NCBI GenBank assembly: GCA_036388555.1
Contig: DASVRP010000010.1
Coordinates: 1 to 64,000, forward strand
DNA from: UBA4665 sp036388555
GTDB lineage: Bacteria; Patescibacteriota; Saccharimonadia; Saccharimonadales; UBA4665
Length of the DNA: 64,000 bases
Direction of reading: 5' to 3'
Position numbers and translations under genes: made by a program. The notes beneath the pieces were generated by a model. The model did not search any database, had not been told where the DNA came from, and saw only the letters and a program-made list of their open reading frames with translations. Below, in pieces: positions 26,247 to 35,365 of this stretch (the first letter of the stretch is position 1; every line of letters starts with the position of its first letter).

Positions 26247-27718
26247 TACTTGGCTCCTGCGGTCGCTTTGGCCTGGTGGTTAGCTGCCGTCTTGGATGCA
26301 GGCTTCTCCAATGCCGGCTTGGACTCATCCTTCGTCCCGATGACGTCACCTATGCCACCCTTCAGGTAGAAGGCACTTTCCGGTTTGTCATCATGTTTGC
26401 CCTCAAGTATCTCCTTGAAGCCCTGGATAGTGTCTGCGAGTTTGACGTACTGGCCGGGGTTGTTGGTGAACTGCTCAGCCACGAAGAACGGCTGGCTCAG
26501 GAATCGCTGGATGCGGCGGGCCCGGGCGACGGTCTGCTTGTCTTCGTCTGATAATTCCTCCATGCCGAGGATAGCGATGATGTCCTGGAGGTCTTTGTAG
26601 CGCTGCAATACTCGTTGGACTTCGCGGGCGACGCGGTAATGCTCTTCGCCGACGATCTCGGGGTCAAGGATGGTCGAGTTTGAGTCGAGTGGATCAACGG
26701 CCGGGTAGATACCAATCTCGGTCAGGGCACGGTTGAGCACGATGGTCGAATCGAGGTGGGCGAAGACGGTAGCCGGGGCGGGGTCGGTGGCGTCATCGGC
26801 TGGGACGTAAACGGCCTGGACGGATGTGATCGAGCCTTCTTTGGTCGATGTGATGCGCTCCTGCAGCTGACCCATTTCCTGTGCCAGGTTCGGCTGGTAA
26901 CCGACGGCACTAGGCAGACGTCCAAGCAGGGCAGAGACTTCAGCGCCGGCCTGGGTGAATCGGAAGATGTTGTCAATGAACAGCAGGACATCCTTGCCGC
27001 TGTCGCGGAAGCCTTCAGCGATGGTCAGACCTGACAGGGCGACCCGCAGGCGGGCTCCCGGCGGTTCATTCATCTGGCCGAACACCAGCGAGGTGTTTTT
27101 GAGGACGCCGGATTCCTCCATCTCATTGTAGAGGTCATTGCCCTCGCGGGTACGCTCACCGACACCGGCGAAGACTGAATATCCGGAGTGGAATTTGGCG
27201 ATATTGTTTATCAGTTCCTGGATCAGGACTGTCTTGCCGACGCCGGCACCACCGAACAGACCGACCTTACCACCCTTGGTCATCGGCGCGATCAGGTCGA
27301 TGACCTTGATGCCGGTCTCCAGGATCTCGACGCGGCCCGATTGGTCCATCAGCGGTGGCGGAGCGCGGTGGATGCCGGCGCGTTCTTTGAACTCGCCGCC
27401 TTTATCGTCGATAGGTTCTCCGGTGACGTTGAACATGCGGCCAAGTGTGGCATCTCCGACCGGGACACTGATGGCCGCACCGGTGTCAGTAACCTCTGCG
27501 CCGCGTTCCAGGCCGTCGGTACCGCCGAGCGATACGGCACGGATACTTGATTCGCTGAGGTGTTGGGCAACTTCGAGCGTCAGTTCCTGGTCGCCGTTCT
27601 GTACCTTCAGCGCATTATAGATTGCCGGCAGATTGCCAGTACCGAATTCGACATCGATCACGACGCCTACAATGGCGGTGATTTTACCGGTCTTGCTGTT
27701 AGTTGTGTCTTTCGCCAT
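26246..27718 (-). CDS. atpD: F1 ATP synthase beta subunit
   Basis: 490 residues. P-loop GGAGVGKTVLIQEL near 155, catalytic GVGERTREGNDLY, ALSGLTIAEGFRD and the signature PAVDPLDSNS. Catalytic nucleotide sites of F1. The C-terminus carries an Ala/Lys-rich tail (KPASKTAANHQAK) beyond the normal end. Its SD (GAGGAG) lies within the last codons of the 63-residue gene, and the ATG overlaps that gene's TGA. Confidence 0.98.
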   Translation of the reverse strand: MAKDTTNSKTGKITAIVGVVIDVEFGTGNLPAIYNALKVQNGDQELTLEVAQHLSESSIRAVSLGGTDGLERGAEVTDTGAAISVPVGDATLGRMFNVTGEPIDDKGGEFKERAGIHRAPPPLMDQSGRVEILETGIKVIDLIAPMTKGGKVGLFGGAGVGKTVLIQELINNIAKFHSGYSVFAGVGERTREGNDLYNEMEESGVLKNTSLVFGQMNEPPGARLRVALSGLTIAEGFRDSGKDVLLFIDNIFRFTQAGAEVSALLGRLPSAVGYQPNLAQEMGQLQERITSTKEGSITSVQAVYVPADDATDPAPATVFAHLDSTIVLNRALTEIGIYPAVDPLDSNSTILDPEIVGEEHYRVAREVQRVLQRYKDLQDIIAILGMEELSDEDKQTVARARRIQRFLSQPFFVAEQFTNNPGQYVKLADTIQGFKEILEGKHDDKPESAFYLKGGIGDVIGTKDESKPALEKPASKTAANHQAKATAGAK

Positions 27719-27909
27719 CAGTTTACTCCTCGTTCAAATTGTGAATCTTCATTAAATATGTCTTCTGGGATGGGCCATAATGCATTCCGCCGCAGTTTGG
27801 CAATCTGTCTCAAATCACCATACATCTGCTGAACCTCTTCCTGAACTTCGGGTTCATCAAGCGTATCGCCATAGACAGCCCGAAGCAGAGGGTTTTCAAA
27901 GCTAGCCAT
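27718..27909 (-). CDS. 63-residue unknown protein inside the atp operon
   Basis: Lies between atpG and atpD. Starts at ATG 27909, overlapping the end of atpG by 8 nt (ATGGCTAG), and its TGA overlaps the atpD start. Sequence begins MASFENPLLRAVYGDTLDEP, acidic, probably helical, no Cys. The tight overlaps on both sides argue for real translation. No family recognised. Confidence 0.65.
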   Translation of the reverse strand: MASFENPLLRAVYGDTLDEPEVQEEVQQMYGDLRQIAKLRRNALWPIPEDIFNEDSQFERGVN

Positions 27910-28780
27910 TCAGTGCCTCCGCACCCCCGGTGATCTCGGCCAGTTCCTGGGTGATGCCGGCCTGCCGGGCAGTGTTATACTCCAGCGTATAGTCATCAAT
28001 CAGGTCATTGGCATTGTCAGTGGCGTTCTTCATGCTGATCATGCGCATCGAGTGTTCGCTGGCCAAGGATTCGAGCAATGCCTGCCAGATCTGAGCCTCG
28101 ATCAACCGGGTAGTGACCTGGTCTATGACCGTCTCTACATTCGGCTCGAAGGTGCTGAGTAGCGGGGTGTCGGGCGCACCATCCTTATCATCGTCTATGA
28201 CGGATGCCGGCAACAGCTGCATTGTTTGGACTTCCTGGACGATATTAGATTTAAAAAGTGTATATAGCAACCGGACTTCATCGACATCCGCATCCGCATA
28301 CTGCTGTATCAGTGTATTTAGGATAGGGCGGACGTCATTCGCCGTCGGCCGGTCACCGAACGACGAATACACTGCTACAAGTTCGACTTCCCGCAGGCGG
28401 CGGACGAACTGGGCACCCTTGCTGCCGATGACAACCACTTTGCTTTTCGTCCCCGATTCCTTGTCGGCGCGGAGACCCTGCGCAAGCAGCTTCAGGACAT
28501 TGGCGTTATAGGCTCCGGCGAGACCGCTGTTGCTGGTAATGACGATATATAGCCGTGAATTGACAGGCCGGACAGTGAACAGGGGCTGGTTCTGGACATC
28601 TCTCGTTGCATTCAGGCGCTGCAACAGGCTGAGTGCCATATCGCGGTAGGCACGGCTCCTGAACGCATAATCCTGGGCACGGCGCATCTTGCTGGCACTG
28701 ACAAGTTGCATCGCCTTGGTGATCTGGCGGGTGTTCTTGATGGATTTGATGCGTCCTTTGAGGACGATGGTACTAGCCAC
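27902..28780 (-). CDS. atpG: F1 ATP synthase gamma subunit
   Basis: 292 residues. N-terminal RIKSIKNTRQITKAMQLVSASKMRRAQ and C-terminal MISMKNATDNANDLI are the two helices of the rotating coiled coil. Central stalk of F1. GTG start overlaps the stop of the preceding 96-residue gene by 8 nt (GTGGCTAG), mirroring the junction at its other end. Confidence 0.97.
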   Translation of the reverse strand: MASTIVLKGRIKSIKNTRQITKAMQLVSASKMRRAQDYAFRSRAYRDMALSLLQRLNATRDVQNQPLFTVRPVNSRLYIVITSNSGLAGAYNANVLKLLAQGLRADKESGTKSKVVVIGSKGAQFVRRLREVELVAVYSSFGDRPTANDVRPILNTLIQQYADADVDEVRLLYTLFKSNIVQEVQTMQLLPASVIDDDKDGAPDTPLLSTFEPNVETVIDQVTTRLIEAQIWQALLESLASEHSMRMISMKNATDNANDLIDDYTLEYNTARQAGITQELAEITGGAEALNG

Positions 28781-29063
28781 GGTCTACCCCGCTTTTCTTG
28801 TTACCGAAGTAATTGCGTACCATCTCGACCGTCTGCAGCGTCCGATGCGCAAACCATGGTTCTAATTCTTCCAGAGGTAGGCTTTCACGTATCTCCCTGA
28901 CGGTAGACGCTTCAGTCGTATGCAAGTCGTAGAGAATATCCCGTGCGAGACAGGCGTCTATATCACTATCAGGGAAGAGACTGCGGGCTTCTGCAGCATG
29001 CTGCTCAAGCAGCAGCAATTCAAAAACAGTGTCGTCGGATGGCATCATCTCATTTCCACTCAT
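28773..29063 (-). CDS. 96-residue unknown protein inside the atp operon
   Basis: Sits between atpA and atpG, 24 nt after atpA, and overlaps the atpG start by 8 nt. Acidic and helical: SDDTVFELLLLEQHAAEARS, then TVREIRESLPLEELEPW and RTLQTVEMVRNYFG, a pattern that could be a winged helix but without a firm match. No membrane segment. Position suggests a role tied to ATP synthase expression or assembly; this is inference. Confidence 0.65.
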   Translation of the reverse strand: MSGNEMMPSDDTVFELLLLEQHAAEARSLFPDSDIDACLARDILYDLHTTEASTVREIRESLPLEELEPWFAHRTLQTVEMVRNYFGNKKSGVDRG

Positions 29064-29087
29064 AGTGTACCCATAATATTCTAAGCC

Positions 29088-30632
29088 TTACTTCGCTTCC
29101 TTAGTGGCAGCATAGCTGCCCGCGACCGACTTCGCGACGTCAACGATCGTCCTCTGGTGCTCTTCTGATACTTTGTCACCGGTATTAACGGTATCGATCA
29201 GCTTGCCATGCTTGCTTTTGAGCTCACGGTGCAGTGACTCCTCGGCTGTCTTGAGCTTGTCGAGGGGGACCTTGTCGAAGCAGCCTTCGGTGGCAGCCAG
29301 CAGCGAGCTGTACATCTCCCAGACTGAGTACGGGCTGAACTGCGGCTGCTTGAGCAGTTCGGTAAGACGTTGGCCGCGCTCGATCGTCTGGCGTGTCTCC
29401 GGGTCGAGGTCGGTCGAGAACTGCGAGAAGGCAGCCAACTCGCGGAATTGGGCCAATGACAGCTTGAGGCCACCGCCGACCGCTTTGACGGCCTTGGTCT
29501 GGGCGGCACCACCGACACGTGAGACTGACAGACCGACCGAGATAGCCGGACGGACGCCCTGGTAGAACAGGTTCGTCTCGAGGAAGATCTGGCCGTCGGT
29601 AATGGATATGACATTGGTCGGGATGTATGCCGAGATGTCACCGGCCTGCGTCTCGATGATAGGCAGCGCCGTCAGTGATCCGGCACCGAGGTCGTCTGAC
29701 AGCTTGGCGGCGCGCTCCAGGAGACGGGAGTGCAGATAAAAGACGTCACCCGGATAGGCTTCGCGGCCTGGTGGACGGCGAAGCAGCAAGGACATCTGGC
29801 GGTATGCCTGTGCGTGTTTGGTCAGGTCGTCAAAGACGATCAGGGCATGCTGCTTGTTATCCCGGAAATATTCTCCGATCGCGGCACCGGTGTAGGGCGC
29901 AAGGTATAGCATGGCAGCCGGGTCTGCCGGGCTGGTAGCGACGATGATGGTCTGGTCCATAACGCCTTCGCGCTTCAGGCGTTCCTGCAGGGCAGCTACC
30001 TTGGAAGACTTCTGGCCGATGGCGACATAGACGTTGATGACGCCGGTCTTCTGCTTGGCCTGGTTGACCATGGTGTCGACGGCGATCGCTGTCTTGCCGG
30101 TCTGGCGGTCACCGATGATCAGTTCGCGCTGCCCGCGGCCGATCGGGACGATGGCATCGATCGCCATGAGGCCGGTCATCAAGGGCTCATGGACTGATTT
30201 GCGGGCCAATACTCCTGGCGCAGGGCGTTCGACCCGGCTCATATGGGTACCTTTGATCGGTTCGCCACCGTCAAGCGGGTTACCGAGTGGATCGACGACG
30301 CGTCCGACGAGCTCCGGGCCGACCGGAACTTCGAGGACCTTACCGCTCAGGCGGACTTTGGCGCCTGCCTTGATGTCCGTGTCATCGCCAAGGATAACGG
30401 CACCTATCTCATCTTCGCCGAGGTTGAAGGCGAAGGCGGTGATGCGTTCGCCACTCGTACCATCGATCTCAAGCATCTCGTTGAAGCCGGCGCCGCTCAG
30501 TCCGTAGACCCAAGCGATTCCGTCACCGACGCGGGTCACGACACCGACGTCCTCGATTTCCGGACGCGCCTTCAGCTCCGCGATCGCTGCTCGGATATCA
30601 TCTGATAATTCTGTTATGGAAAGTTCGGGCAT
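29088..30632 (-). CDS. atpA: F1 ATP synthase alpha subunit
   Basis: 514 residues. P-loop GDRQTGKTAIAVDT near 170, AIGQKSSKVAAL, DDLTKHAQAYRQMSLLLRRPPGREAYPGDVFYLHSRLLERAA and the alpha/beta signature PAISVGLSVSRVGGAA. Non-catalytic nucleotide sites. Starts 14 nt after atpH. Confidence 0.98.
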   Translation of the reverse strand: MPELSITELSDDIRAAIAELKARPEIEDVGVVTRVGDGIAWVYGLSGAGFNEMLEIDGTSGERITAFAFNLGEDEIGAVILGDDTDIKAGAKVRLSGKVLEVPVGPELVGRVVDPLGNPLDGGEPIKGTHMSRVERPAPGVLARKSVHEPLMTGLMAIDAIVPIGRGQRELIIGDRQTGKTAIAVDTMVNQAKQKTGVINVYVAIGQKSSKVAALQERLKREGVMDQTIIVATSPADPAAMLYLAPYTGAAIGEYFRDNKQHALIVFDDLTKHAQAYRQMSLLLRRPPGREAYPGDVFYLHSRLLERAAKLSDDLGAGSLTALPIIETQAGDISAYIPTNVISITDGQIFLETNLFYQGVRPAISVGLSVSRVGGAAQTKAVKAVGGGLKLSLAQFRELAAFSQFSTDLDPETRQTIERGQRLTELLKQPQFSPYSVWEMYSSLLAATEGCFDKVPLDKLKTAEESLHRELKSKHGKLIDTVNTGDKVSEEHQRTIVDVAKSVAGSYAATKEAK

Positions 30633-30646
30633 TTGTATCCTCTTTC

Positions 30647-31057
30647 TTAGGCGTGCGCAGTTAATTGCTTCAAGCGGTTAAGTTTGTTCCGTATGCTCAG
30701 GTCCAGCTGCTGGTTCGCGAATTCCAGGCGTACCCCGGCGACGACCGACGGGTCATGGCGGGGACTGATGGTAATCTGTTTCGCCTCCGGATACTGTGCC
30801 CGGACCTGGGATTCGATATCGGACCGTACCTGGTCGCTCAGCGGATAGGCACTGGCAGCGACGACCTCGACGATGCCGTTGTCTGCCCGGTACTGCATGA
30901 TATCCCGCAGCAGGGAGTCGAGCTCACCGGTCCGCCGCTGCTGCAGTAGATACGCGGCAATCTCATGCGCAAACCGCCTGGCATCTTCCGATCCTGCCTG
31001 GGCGTCCATGGCACGGACCGCGAGAGCCGCAGCGATAGTATGCCGGGAAATCTTCAT
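30647..31057 (-). CDS. atpH: F1 ATP synthase delta subunit
   Basis: 136 residues, shorter than the usual 175-180. C-terminal part (VEVVAASAYPLSDQVRSDI, then DPSVVAGVRLEFANQQLDLSIRNKLNRL) matches the OSCP/delta C-terminal domain; the N-terminal helical bundle is reduced. Peripheral stalk. Overlaps atpF by one base. Confidence 0.9.
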   Translation of the reverse strand: MKISRHTIAAALAVRAMDAQAGSEDARRFAHEIAAYLLQQRRTGELDSLLRDIMQYRADNGIVEVVAASAYPLSDQVRSDIESQVRAQYPEAKQITISPRHDPSVVAGVRLEFANQQLDLSIRNKLNRLKQLTAHA

Positions 31058-31623
31058 CAGGTGCGCTGCCCCAGTTTCTGGCTTTGCGGCTGTCGCTGGG
31101 ATTTGAGGGCCCGGTCGATCAGCGAGGCGTCCTTCTTGGCATCCACTTTTTCATCGATGATAGCTTCGGTAGCATCTGAGACGAGTGTGACAAGCTCGCT
31201 CTGGAGCTGTCCGCGCATCCGTACGATGTCCTGCTCAGCACGGCTGTGCGCATCGGTCAGGATGTTTTCTGCCTTCTGGCGTGCCTTCTCCTCAGCATCC
31301 CGTTGTGTGTCGCGCGCAGCATCATTCGCGACAGCTACGATACCGTCAGCCTGTCGGCGGGCATCTTGGAGCGTAGCTGTGACCTTGCTGTCGAGTTCAG
31401 CTTTTTCACGCTGCATGTCCTCACCGAGCTTGACGCCTTTCTCGATGAGCTCACGGCGCTCACGGAGCACATTCAGGATCGGCTGGAAAGCAAAGCGGCG
31501 CAGGACGAAATATGCCAGCAGGAATGTGACGAGCTGGATCAGTAAGGCCTGGCCATTGATACCGAGGGCTCCGATACCTGATGGAGCCGACTCTGCGCCG
31601 ATGATTGTGAGTGAATTAAACAT
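31057..31623 (-). CDS. atpF: F0 ATP synthase b subunit
   Basis: 188 residues: membrane helix at about 24-44 (ALLIQLVTFLLAYFVLRRFAF) then a long charged coiled coil (ERRELIEKGVKLGEDMQREKA...). Peripheral stalk. Ends Gln/Arg-rich. The single b gene implies a homodimer. Confidence 0.95.
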   Translation of the reverse strand: MFNSLTIIGAESAPSGIGALGINGQALLIQLVTFLLAYFVLRRFAFQPILNVLRERRELIEKGVKLGEDMQREKAELDSKVTATLQDARRQADGIVAVANDAARDTQRDAEEKARQKAENILTDAHSRAEQDIVRMRGQLQSELVTLVSDATEAIIDEKVDAKKDASLIDRALKSQRQPQSQKLGQRT

Positions 31624-31653
31624 GTATTCTTAAAAATCTCTCTGTTATCCGGA

Positions 31654-31890
31654 TTACTTGACGATGAATGTTGCGGCGAATGCCAGCAGGCCGAACAGCT
31701 CGACGATGGCTACGAAGACCAAAGCCTGTCCGAAGAATTTGGAAGCTGCAGGATTACGGCCGACTGCCTGCAGATAGTTAGCACCGATGATACCGACGCC
31801 GATAGCCGGCCCGATGAAGCCGAGGCCGATCATCAGTCCTTTGCCGACGACATCCAGATTAATTGCTTCAGCTGCGAAGTATGGCAACAT
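31654..31890 (-). CDS. atpE: F0 ATP synthase c subunit
   Basis: 78 residues, two helices with the polar loop GRNP (RxP type). Glu64 in helix 2 (FVAIVELFGLLAF) is the ion-binding carboxylate. The Ser/Thr after Glu that marks Na+-type rings is replaced by Leu, so H+ coupling is more likely. An SD (GGAGA) precedes it. Confidence 0.97.
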   Translation of the reverse strand: MLPYFAAEAINLDVVGKGLMIGLGFIGPAIGVGIIGANYLQAVGRNPAASKFFGQALVFVAIVELFGLLAFAATFIVK

Positions 31891-31965
31891 ATTTTTCTCT
31901 CCTTGATTGATTTACATATTAGTTTCAGCACAGGTACACGGGAATACTACGACGTTTCTATCACG

Positions 31966-32844
31966 CTAGGCTTCTCCCGGTCTTAACTTCATTGTTCCAG
32001 CTTCGGCTTTGCCGGTCAACCCTTCGTCGGCCGTATGCTCCTCGTCGTGGCCGTGTGCATGGTTCACCGCGATCGCCAGGTACATCAGGCTGAGCACCAC
32101 GAATATATACGCCTGCAACGCGCCGACGAACATCTCGATCAACGTAAAGGGCAGCGCCGTTACGGGAGCCGCGAACCGCCCCAGATAGGAGAACACGGCT
32201 ATGACGATCTCGCCGATGGCAACGTTAAGGAACAGACGGAGTGAAAGACTGAATGTGCGTGTCAGGTCGGTGAACATCTCAAGGATTCCGATGACGAAAT
32301 ACAGTGGATTCCACGGACTACCGATAAAGAAATGCCGCAGATATTTCATGATGCCGCCTGATTCACGGATAGACCAGGCGTAGACCAGTGTCATGGTGAC
32401 GATTCCGGCCGCCAGGGTACCGTTCAGGTCGGCCGTGAAGGCCCGCAGCAACGGCGCGTCTCCGCTGCGGAAGGCTTCACCGACGCCGGGCAATAGCCCG
32501 AGCCAGTTATTGAGGAGCAGGAAGAAGAACAGCGTTACGAAATACGGTACATATTTGCGGCCCTTCGATTTGTCGTCGAACGTATTCTGGACAAGGTTGG
32601 TCACAAAATCGACGCCGGCTTCGACGACCTGTATCAGCCCTCCGCGCGGCCTGACCGTCACCATACGGGCGACAGTGATGAGCACCGTAGCGATGATGAT
32701 GAGACAGATCCAACCGTACAGGATTGAATTGGTGATAGTAAGTCCGCCGATGTGCAGTACGGTGTCGGGTGCGACATGGACTGCCGGGCCGGCGGCTTCA
32801 GCCCCGAACCGGCCGCCTGATTGTAAGAGGAAGGAAAGTGTCAC
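31966..32844 (-). CDS. atpB: F0 ATP synthase a subunit
   Basis: 292 residues, about six membrane segments. SLSLRLFLNVAIGEIVIAVF carries the essential Arg facing the c-ring; NWLGLLPGVG is also typical. GTG start overlaps the stop of the AtpI-like gene by 4 nt (GTGA), with AAGGAG upstream. Confidence 0.96.
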   Translation of the reverse strand: MTLSFLLQSGGRFGAEAAGPAVHVAPDTVLHIGGLTITNSILYGWICLIIIATVLITVARMVTVRPRGGLIQVVEAGVDFVTNLVQNTFDDKSKGRKYVPYFVTLFFFLLLNNWLGLLPGVGEAFRSGDAPLLRAFTADLNGTLAAGIVTMTLVYAWSIRESGGIMKYLRHFFIGSPWNPLYFVIGILEMFTDLTRTFSLSLRLFLNVAIGEIVIAVFSYLGRFAAPVTALPFTLIEMFVGALQAYIFVVLSLMYLAIAVNHAHGHDEEHTADEGLTGKAEAGTMKLRPGEA

Positions 32845-33230
32845 GCAGTATGCTCCTTAGTTGCTGTATCGCCTGATGTAGCGTCGGTACTGACGGGTGC
32901 GTCCTTGGTGACAGTAAGTGGCGGCGCCGGATTGAAATTGCCGAACGAAGCCAGGGTACGGCGGAAGACGATTATCGATCCGACCATCGCGACGACCAGG
33001 CCGACTAGCGTCCACAGTGGTGACGAACCCTGCATCATGTCTAACTTATAGCCGCCGAAGATAGGCAGCAGTACGACGACTGCCAGCTGCCAGCCCATGC
33101 CTATCGCCGTGCTGGCGAACTGGACCGGTGCGGTCGCTACCGAATGGTCGGCACCAACCGAAGTGTCCGACGAAACAGACCTAGCAGTGCTAGCCAGTCC
33201 GCCTTTGCTGGATATGTCATCTTTTACCAT
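32841..33230 (-). CDS. atpI: AtpI-like protein, first gene of the atp operon
   Basis: 129 residues with two membrane segments (WQLAVVVLLPIFGGYKLD and PLWTLVGLVVAMVGSIIVF) joined by the YKLDMMQGSSPL turn, matching the AtpI/ATPase_gene1 family that assists c-ring assembly. Long polar, Ser/Thr-rich ends on both sides. TACAAT lies 8 nt before the ATG, so the whole operon seems to begin with a leaderless message. Confidence 0.75.
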   Translation of the reverse strand: MVKDDISSKGGLASTARSVSSDTSVGADHSVATAPVQFASTAIGMGWQLAVVVLLPIFGGYKLDMMQGSSPLWTLVGLVVAMVGSIIVFRRTLASFGNFNPAPPLTVTKDAPVSTDATSGDTATKEHTA

Positions 33231-33238
33231 TTACCCCA

Positions 33239-33244
33239 ATTGTA
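33239..33244 (-). promoter_or_regulatory. -10 box of the atp operon
   Basis: TACAAT on the minus strand, 8 nt before the ATG at 33230. No convincing -35 box at 16-18 nt. A transcript starting about 7 nt after the box would begin at the start codon. Confidence 0.55.
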
Positions 33245-33319
33245 TCATTTCGATAGGATCATAGAAAACCGCAAGTTTCAGGCTTTGGCTATACTTTATA
33301 TAGTGATATACTGGATGGT

Positions 33320-33568
33320 ATGAATATGAAACCGATCATCTACAGCGCGAACTGGTGTGCCTTCTGCCATGCCGCCAAGCAGTACTTTGACAAACTTGGC
33401 GTGTCATACGAGATACGGGACATAGAGTCGGACCACCAGAACGCCACGGAAGCGGTTGAGAAATCAGGTCAGATGGGTATCCCGGTCATCGACATAGCCG
33501 GGACCATCATCGTCGGGTTTGACCGTCCAAAGATTGATGCTAGCCTCAAAGCCAATAAACTGGTGTGA
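33320..33568 (+). CDS. Glutaredoxin
   Basis: 82 residues. IIYSANWCAFCHAAKQYF has the CxxC redox site (CAFC) and GIPVIDIAGTIIVGFDRPKID has the cis-Pro and GFD segment. Thiol-disulphide exchange in the cytoplasm, with glutathione or another thiol. TATACT lies 7 nt before the ATG. Confidence 0.9.
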   Translation: MNMKPIIYSANWCAFCHAAKQYFDKLGVSYEIRDIESDHQNATEAVEKSGQMGIPVIDIAGTIIVGFDRPKIDASLKANKLV

Positions 33569-33644
33569 TATATATCCCCGTTTACTAATGCCCCAACCTG
33601 TCCTACACTTGCGGTATAGACCTATTACGACAGGGGATTCAGGG

Positions 33645-34277
33645 ATGAGCAAGCCAGCATTCGAACAAAGGTCTCAGGGACCGGAAGAACACGATAGCAA
33701 CACTGATGCCGGCGACCAGCCCGGCAGAGTCGTCACCCGAATCAAATTCATAGGATCGCAGGTCGCTATGCGCTGCCTGCAAGAGGGCCTTGATATCGAC
33801 GCTATTACCTATCCTGGGAAGCGACGGCTCAGCGGCATCGTCGGAGACACACTCGCACAGCACGCACAGGCAGACATCTTTCAGGACGAGTCGCTACATA
33901 TCGTACCAGCCGGCCAGGAATACGGACTGGGTATAGTATATGGCCAGATCGGTGACGCTTTTGACGCCTCCGACAGTACCAGGCATAGGCGGGCGCTGCG
34001 TTATCAATGGGAGCTGGTCGATAAAGCCAGCAAACGGTCAGAGAAATACCCCGAGATAGCCCTGGCAGAAGAGCTGGAATCATCATGGCTGGATGATAAC
34101 AAGGATAAGGCCGCCGAAGCTGTCTCGGCGCTGATCGCATCATATGAGGTCCGCATCGAGACCTTGGTCGGCGGACTGGCCCAGCAGGCCGCAGTCCGGA
34201 CAGCTCAACATACCGCTCAGACATCCCTGCATGAGCGTCGGAATGGACGGGCGGAAGACGGGTATTACCGCCCATGA
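33645..34277 (+). CDS. Hypothetical protein
   Basis: 210 residues from ATG 33645 (MSKPAFEQRS), close to a short AGGG; in-frame codons upstream lie before the likely promoter. Soluble, mixed charge, with a C-terminal helical part (AAEAVSALIASYEVRIETL). Overlaps the CobO-like gene by 4 nt (ATGA), so the two are coupled. No domain recognised. Confidence 0.55.
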   Translation: MSKPAFEQRSQGPEEHDSNTDAGDQPGRVVTRIKFIGSQVAMRCLQEGLDIDAITYPGKRRLSGIVGDTLAQHAQADIFQDESLHIVPAGQEYGLGIVYGQIGDAFDASDSTRHRRALRYQWELVDKASKRSEKYPEIALAEELESSWLDDNKDKAAEAVSALIASYEVRIETLVGGLAQQAAVRTAQHTAQTSLHERRNGRAEDGYYRP

Positions 34278-34843
34278 GCTTCGAAGACTTTCAGACGAAG
34301 GAATCAGTCGTCATCGTATATACCGGCGAGAACAAAGGCAAGACCAGCGCCGCGCTCGGCCTGATGACCCGTGCGCTCGGTAACCGCTGGCGGGTAGCCT
34401 TCATCCAGTTCATCAAGTATTGGGGTGTCGGTGAACATGTCTTTATCCGTGACATCACGCCCATCTACAAGGACAGGCTGTATTTCTATAAAGGTGGCAA
34501 AGGCTTTTACAAGGCCGGTGATATCAGCGCTGCTAACATCACTGATGCACAGCACAAACAAGCGGCACAGACGACGTACGATGAGGCATTGGCCTGCGCC
34601 AGCAGCGGCGATTACGACTTGGTCATCTGCGACGAATTGAACAATGCCGTCCACGACGGACTTGTCAGTCGGGAACAATTGCTGACACTGCTGCAGTCCA
34701 AGGCACCGACGACAAGCCTCTGCCTGACGGGGCGCGACTTCCCGGCTGATATGCTGGAGCATGTGGATATCGCCACAGAGATGACAAAACTCAAACATCA
34801 TTTTGACAATAAGTTCCTGGCCAACAAAGGCATCGATTTCTAG
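34274..34843 (+). CDS. CobO/BtuR-like corrinoid adenosyltransferase
   Basis: 189 residues. VVIVYTGENKGKTSAALGLMTRALG is the P-loop of CobO/BtuR (usually GDGKGKTTAAxG), followed by VAFIQFIKYWGVGEH and, near 115, DYDLVICDELNNAVHDGLVS (Walker B and ENxN-like). CobO proteins move adenosyl from ATP to cob(I)alamin. No cobalamin genes are seen in the window, so an altered substrate or salvage is possible. Coupled to the upstream gene. Confidence 0.75.
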   Translation: MSFEDFQTKESVVIVYTGENKGKTSAALGLMTRALGNRWRVAFIQFIKYWGVGEHVFIRDITPIYKDRLYFYKGGKGFYKAGDISAANITDAQHKQAAQTTYDEALACASSGDYDLVICDELNNAVHDGLVSREQLLTLLQSKAPTTSLCLTGRDFPADMLEHVDIATEMTKLKHHFDNKFLANKGIDF

Positions 34844-34933
34844 TGATACTCATCACTCCCACCCCAAGATGCCACCCATGAATAGTTAGATATTTAACAC
34901 TAGCATAATATTGCCGGCATATACACTACGGTC

Positions 34934-35308
34934 ATGAAGCAGTTCAGCCAGTCCAATCCACCGTCTCAGGAAGAATATTTGCAGGCCATAGCCGAATTCG
35001 ATGCGAGAACCCGGGAATTCATAGAATTAGGCGCATACGTGACCCGGAAGACATTCGGCAGTGACGTGACTGGGGGAACAGCAAAGAATGAGGTGAATTT
35101 TGCCAAGATAGTCAAGGCCAGCAAGCAGACGCTTGCCGCTGCTTTCAAAGAACTTGGCATGGATGGTGAGCTTGGAACAGAACACGTAGACATTCATGAG
35201 GATACTGACGCCCTGGGAATATCCGGCTGGAACGGCACACAGACAGCGCCACCGGATAACCTCACGCTGCCGGTAACGGCGATCGGCAACAATACGACCT
35301 TAGGATAA
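34934..35308 (+). CDS. Hypothetical protein
   Basis: 124 residues starting 6 nt after TACACT, so leaderless. N-terminal half is helical and charged (EEYLQAIAEFDARTREFIELG), C-terminal third is Thr/Asn-rich. No membrane segment or known domain. Confidence 0.5.
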   Translation: MKQFSQSNPPSQEEYLQAIAEFDARTREFIELGAYVTRKTFGSDVTGGTAKNEVNFAKIVKASKQTLAAAFKELGMDGELGTEHVDIHEDTDALGISGWNGTQTAPPDNLTLPVTAIGNNTTLG

Positions 35309-35338
35309 CAATATAGGTGGTCATTAGCATAATAGCTA

Positions 35339-35365
35339 TTAGCACTCTTGACATGAGAGTGCTAA
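35339..35365 (+). promoter_or_regulatory. CIRCE operator (HrcA site)
   Basis: Perfect TTAGCACTC - 9 nt - GAGTGCTAA, the CIRCE consensus bound by the heat-shock repressor HrcA. It overlaps the -35 box of the hsp20 promoter. Confidence 0.96.

Noticed and set aside
34274..34843. Thymidine kinase for the P-loop protein
   Set aside because: The Walker A form GENKGKTSAALG and following VAFIQFIK fit CobO, and there is no Zn-binding C-terminal lasso.
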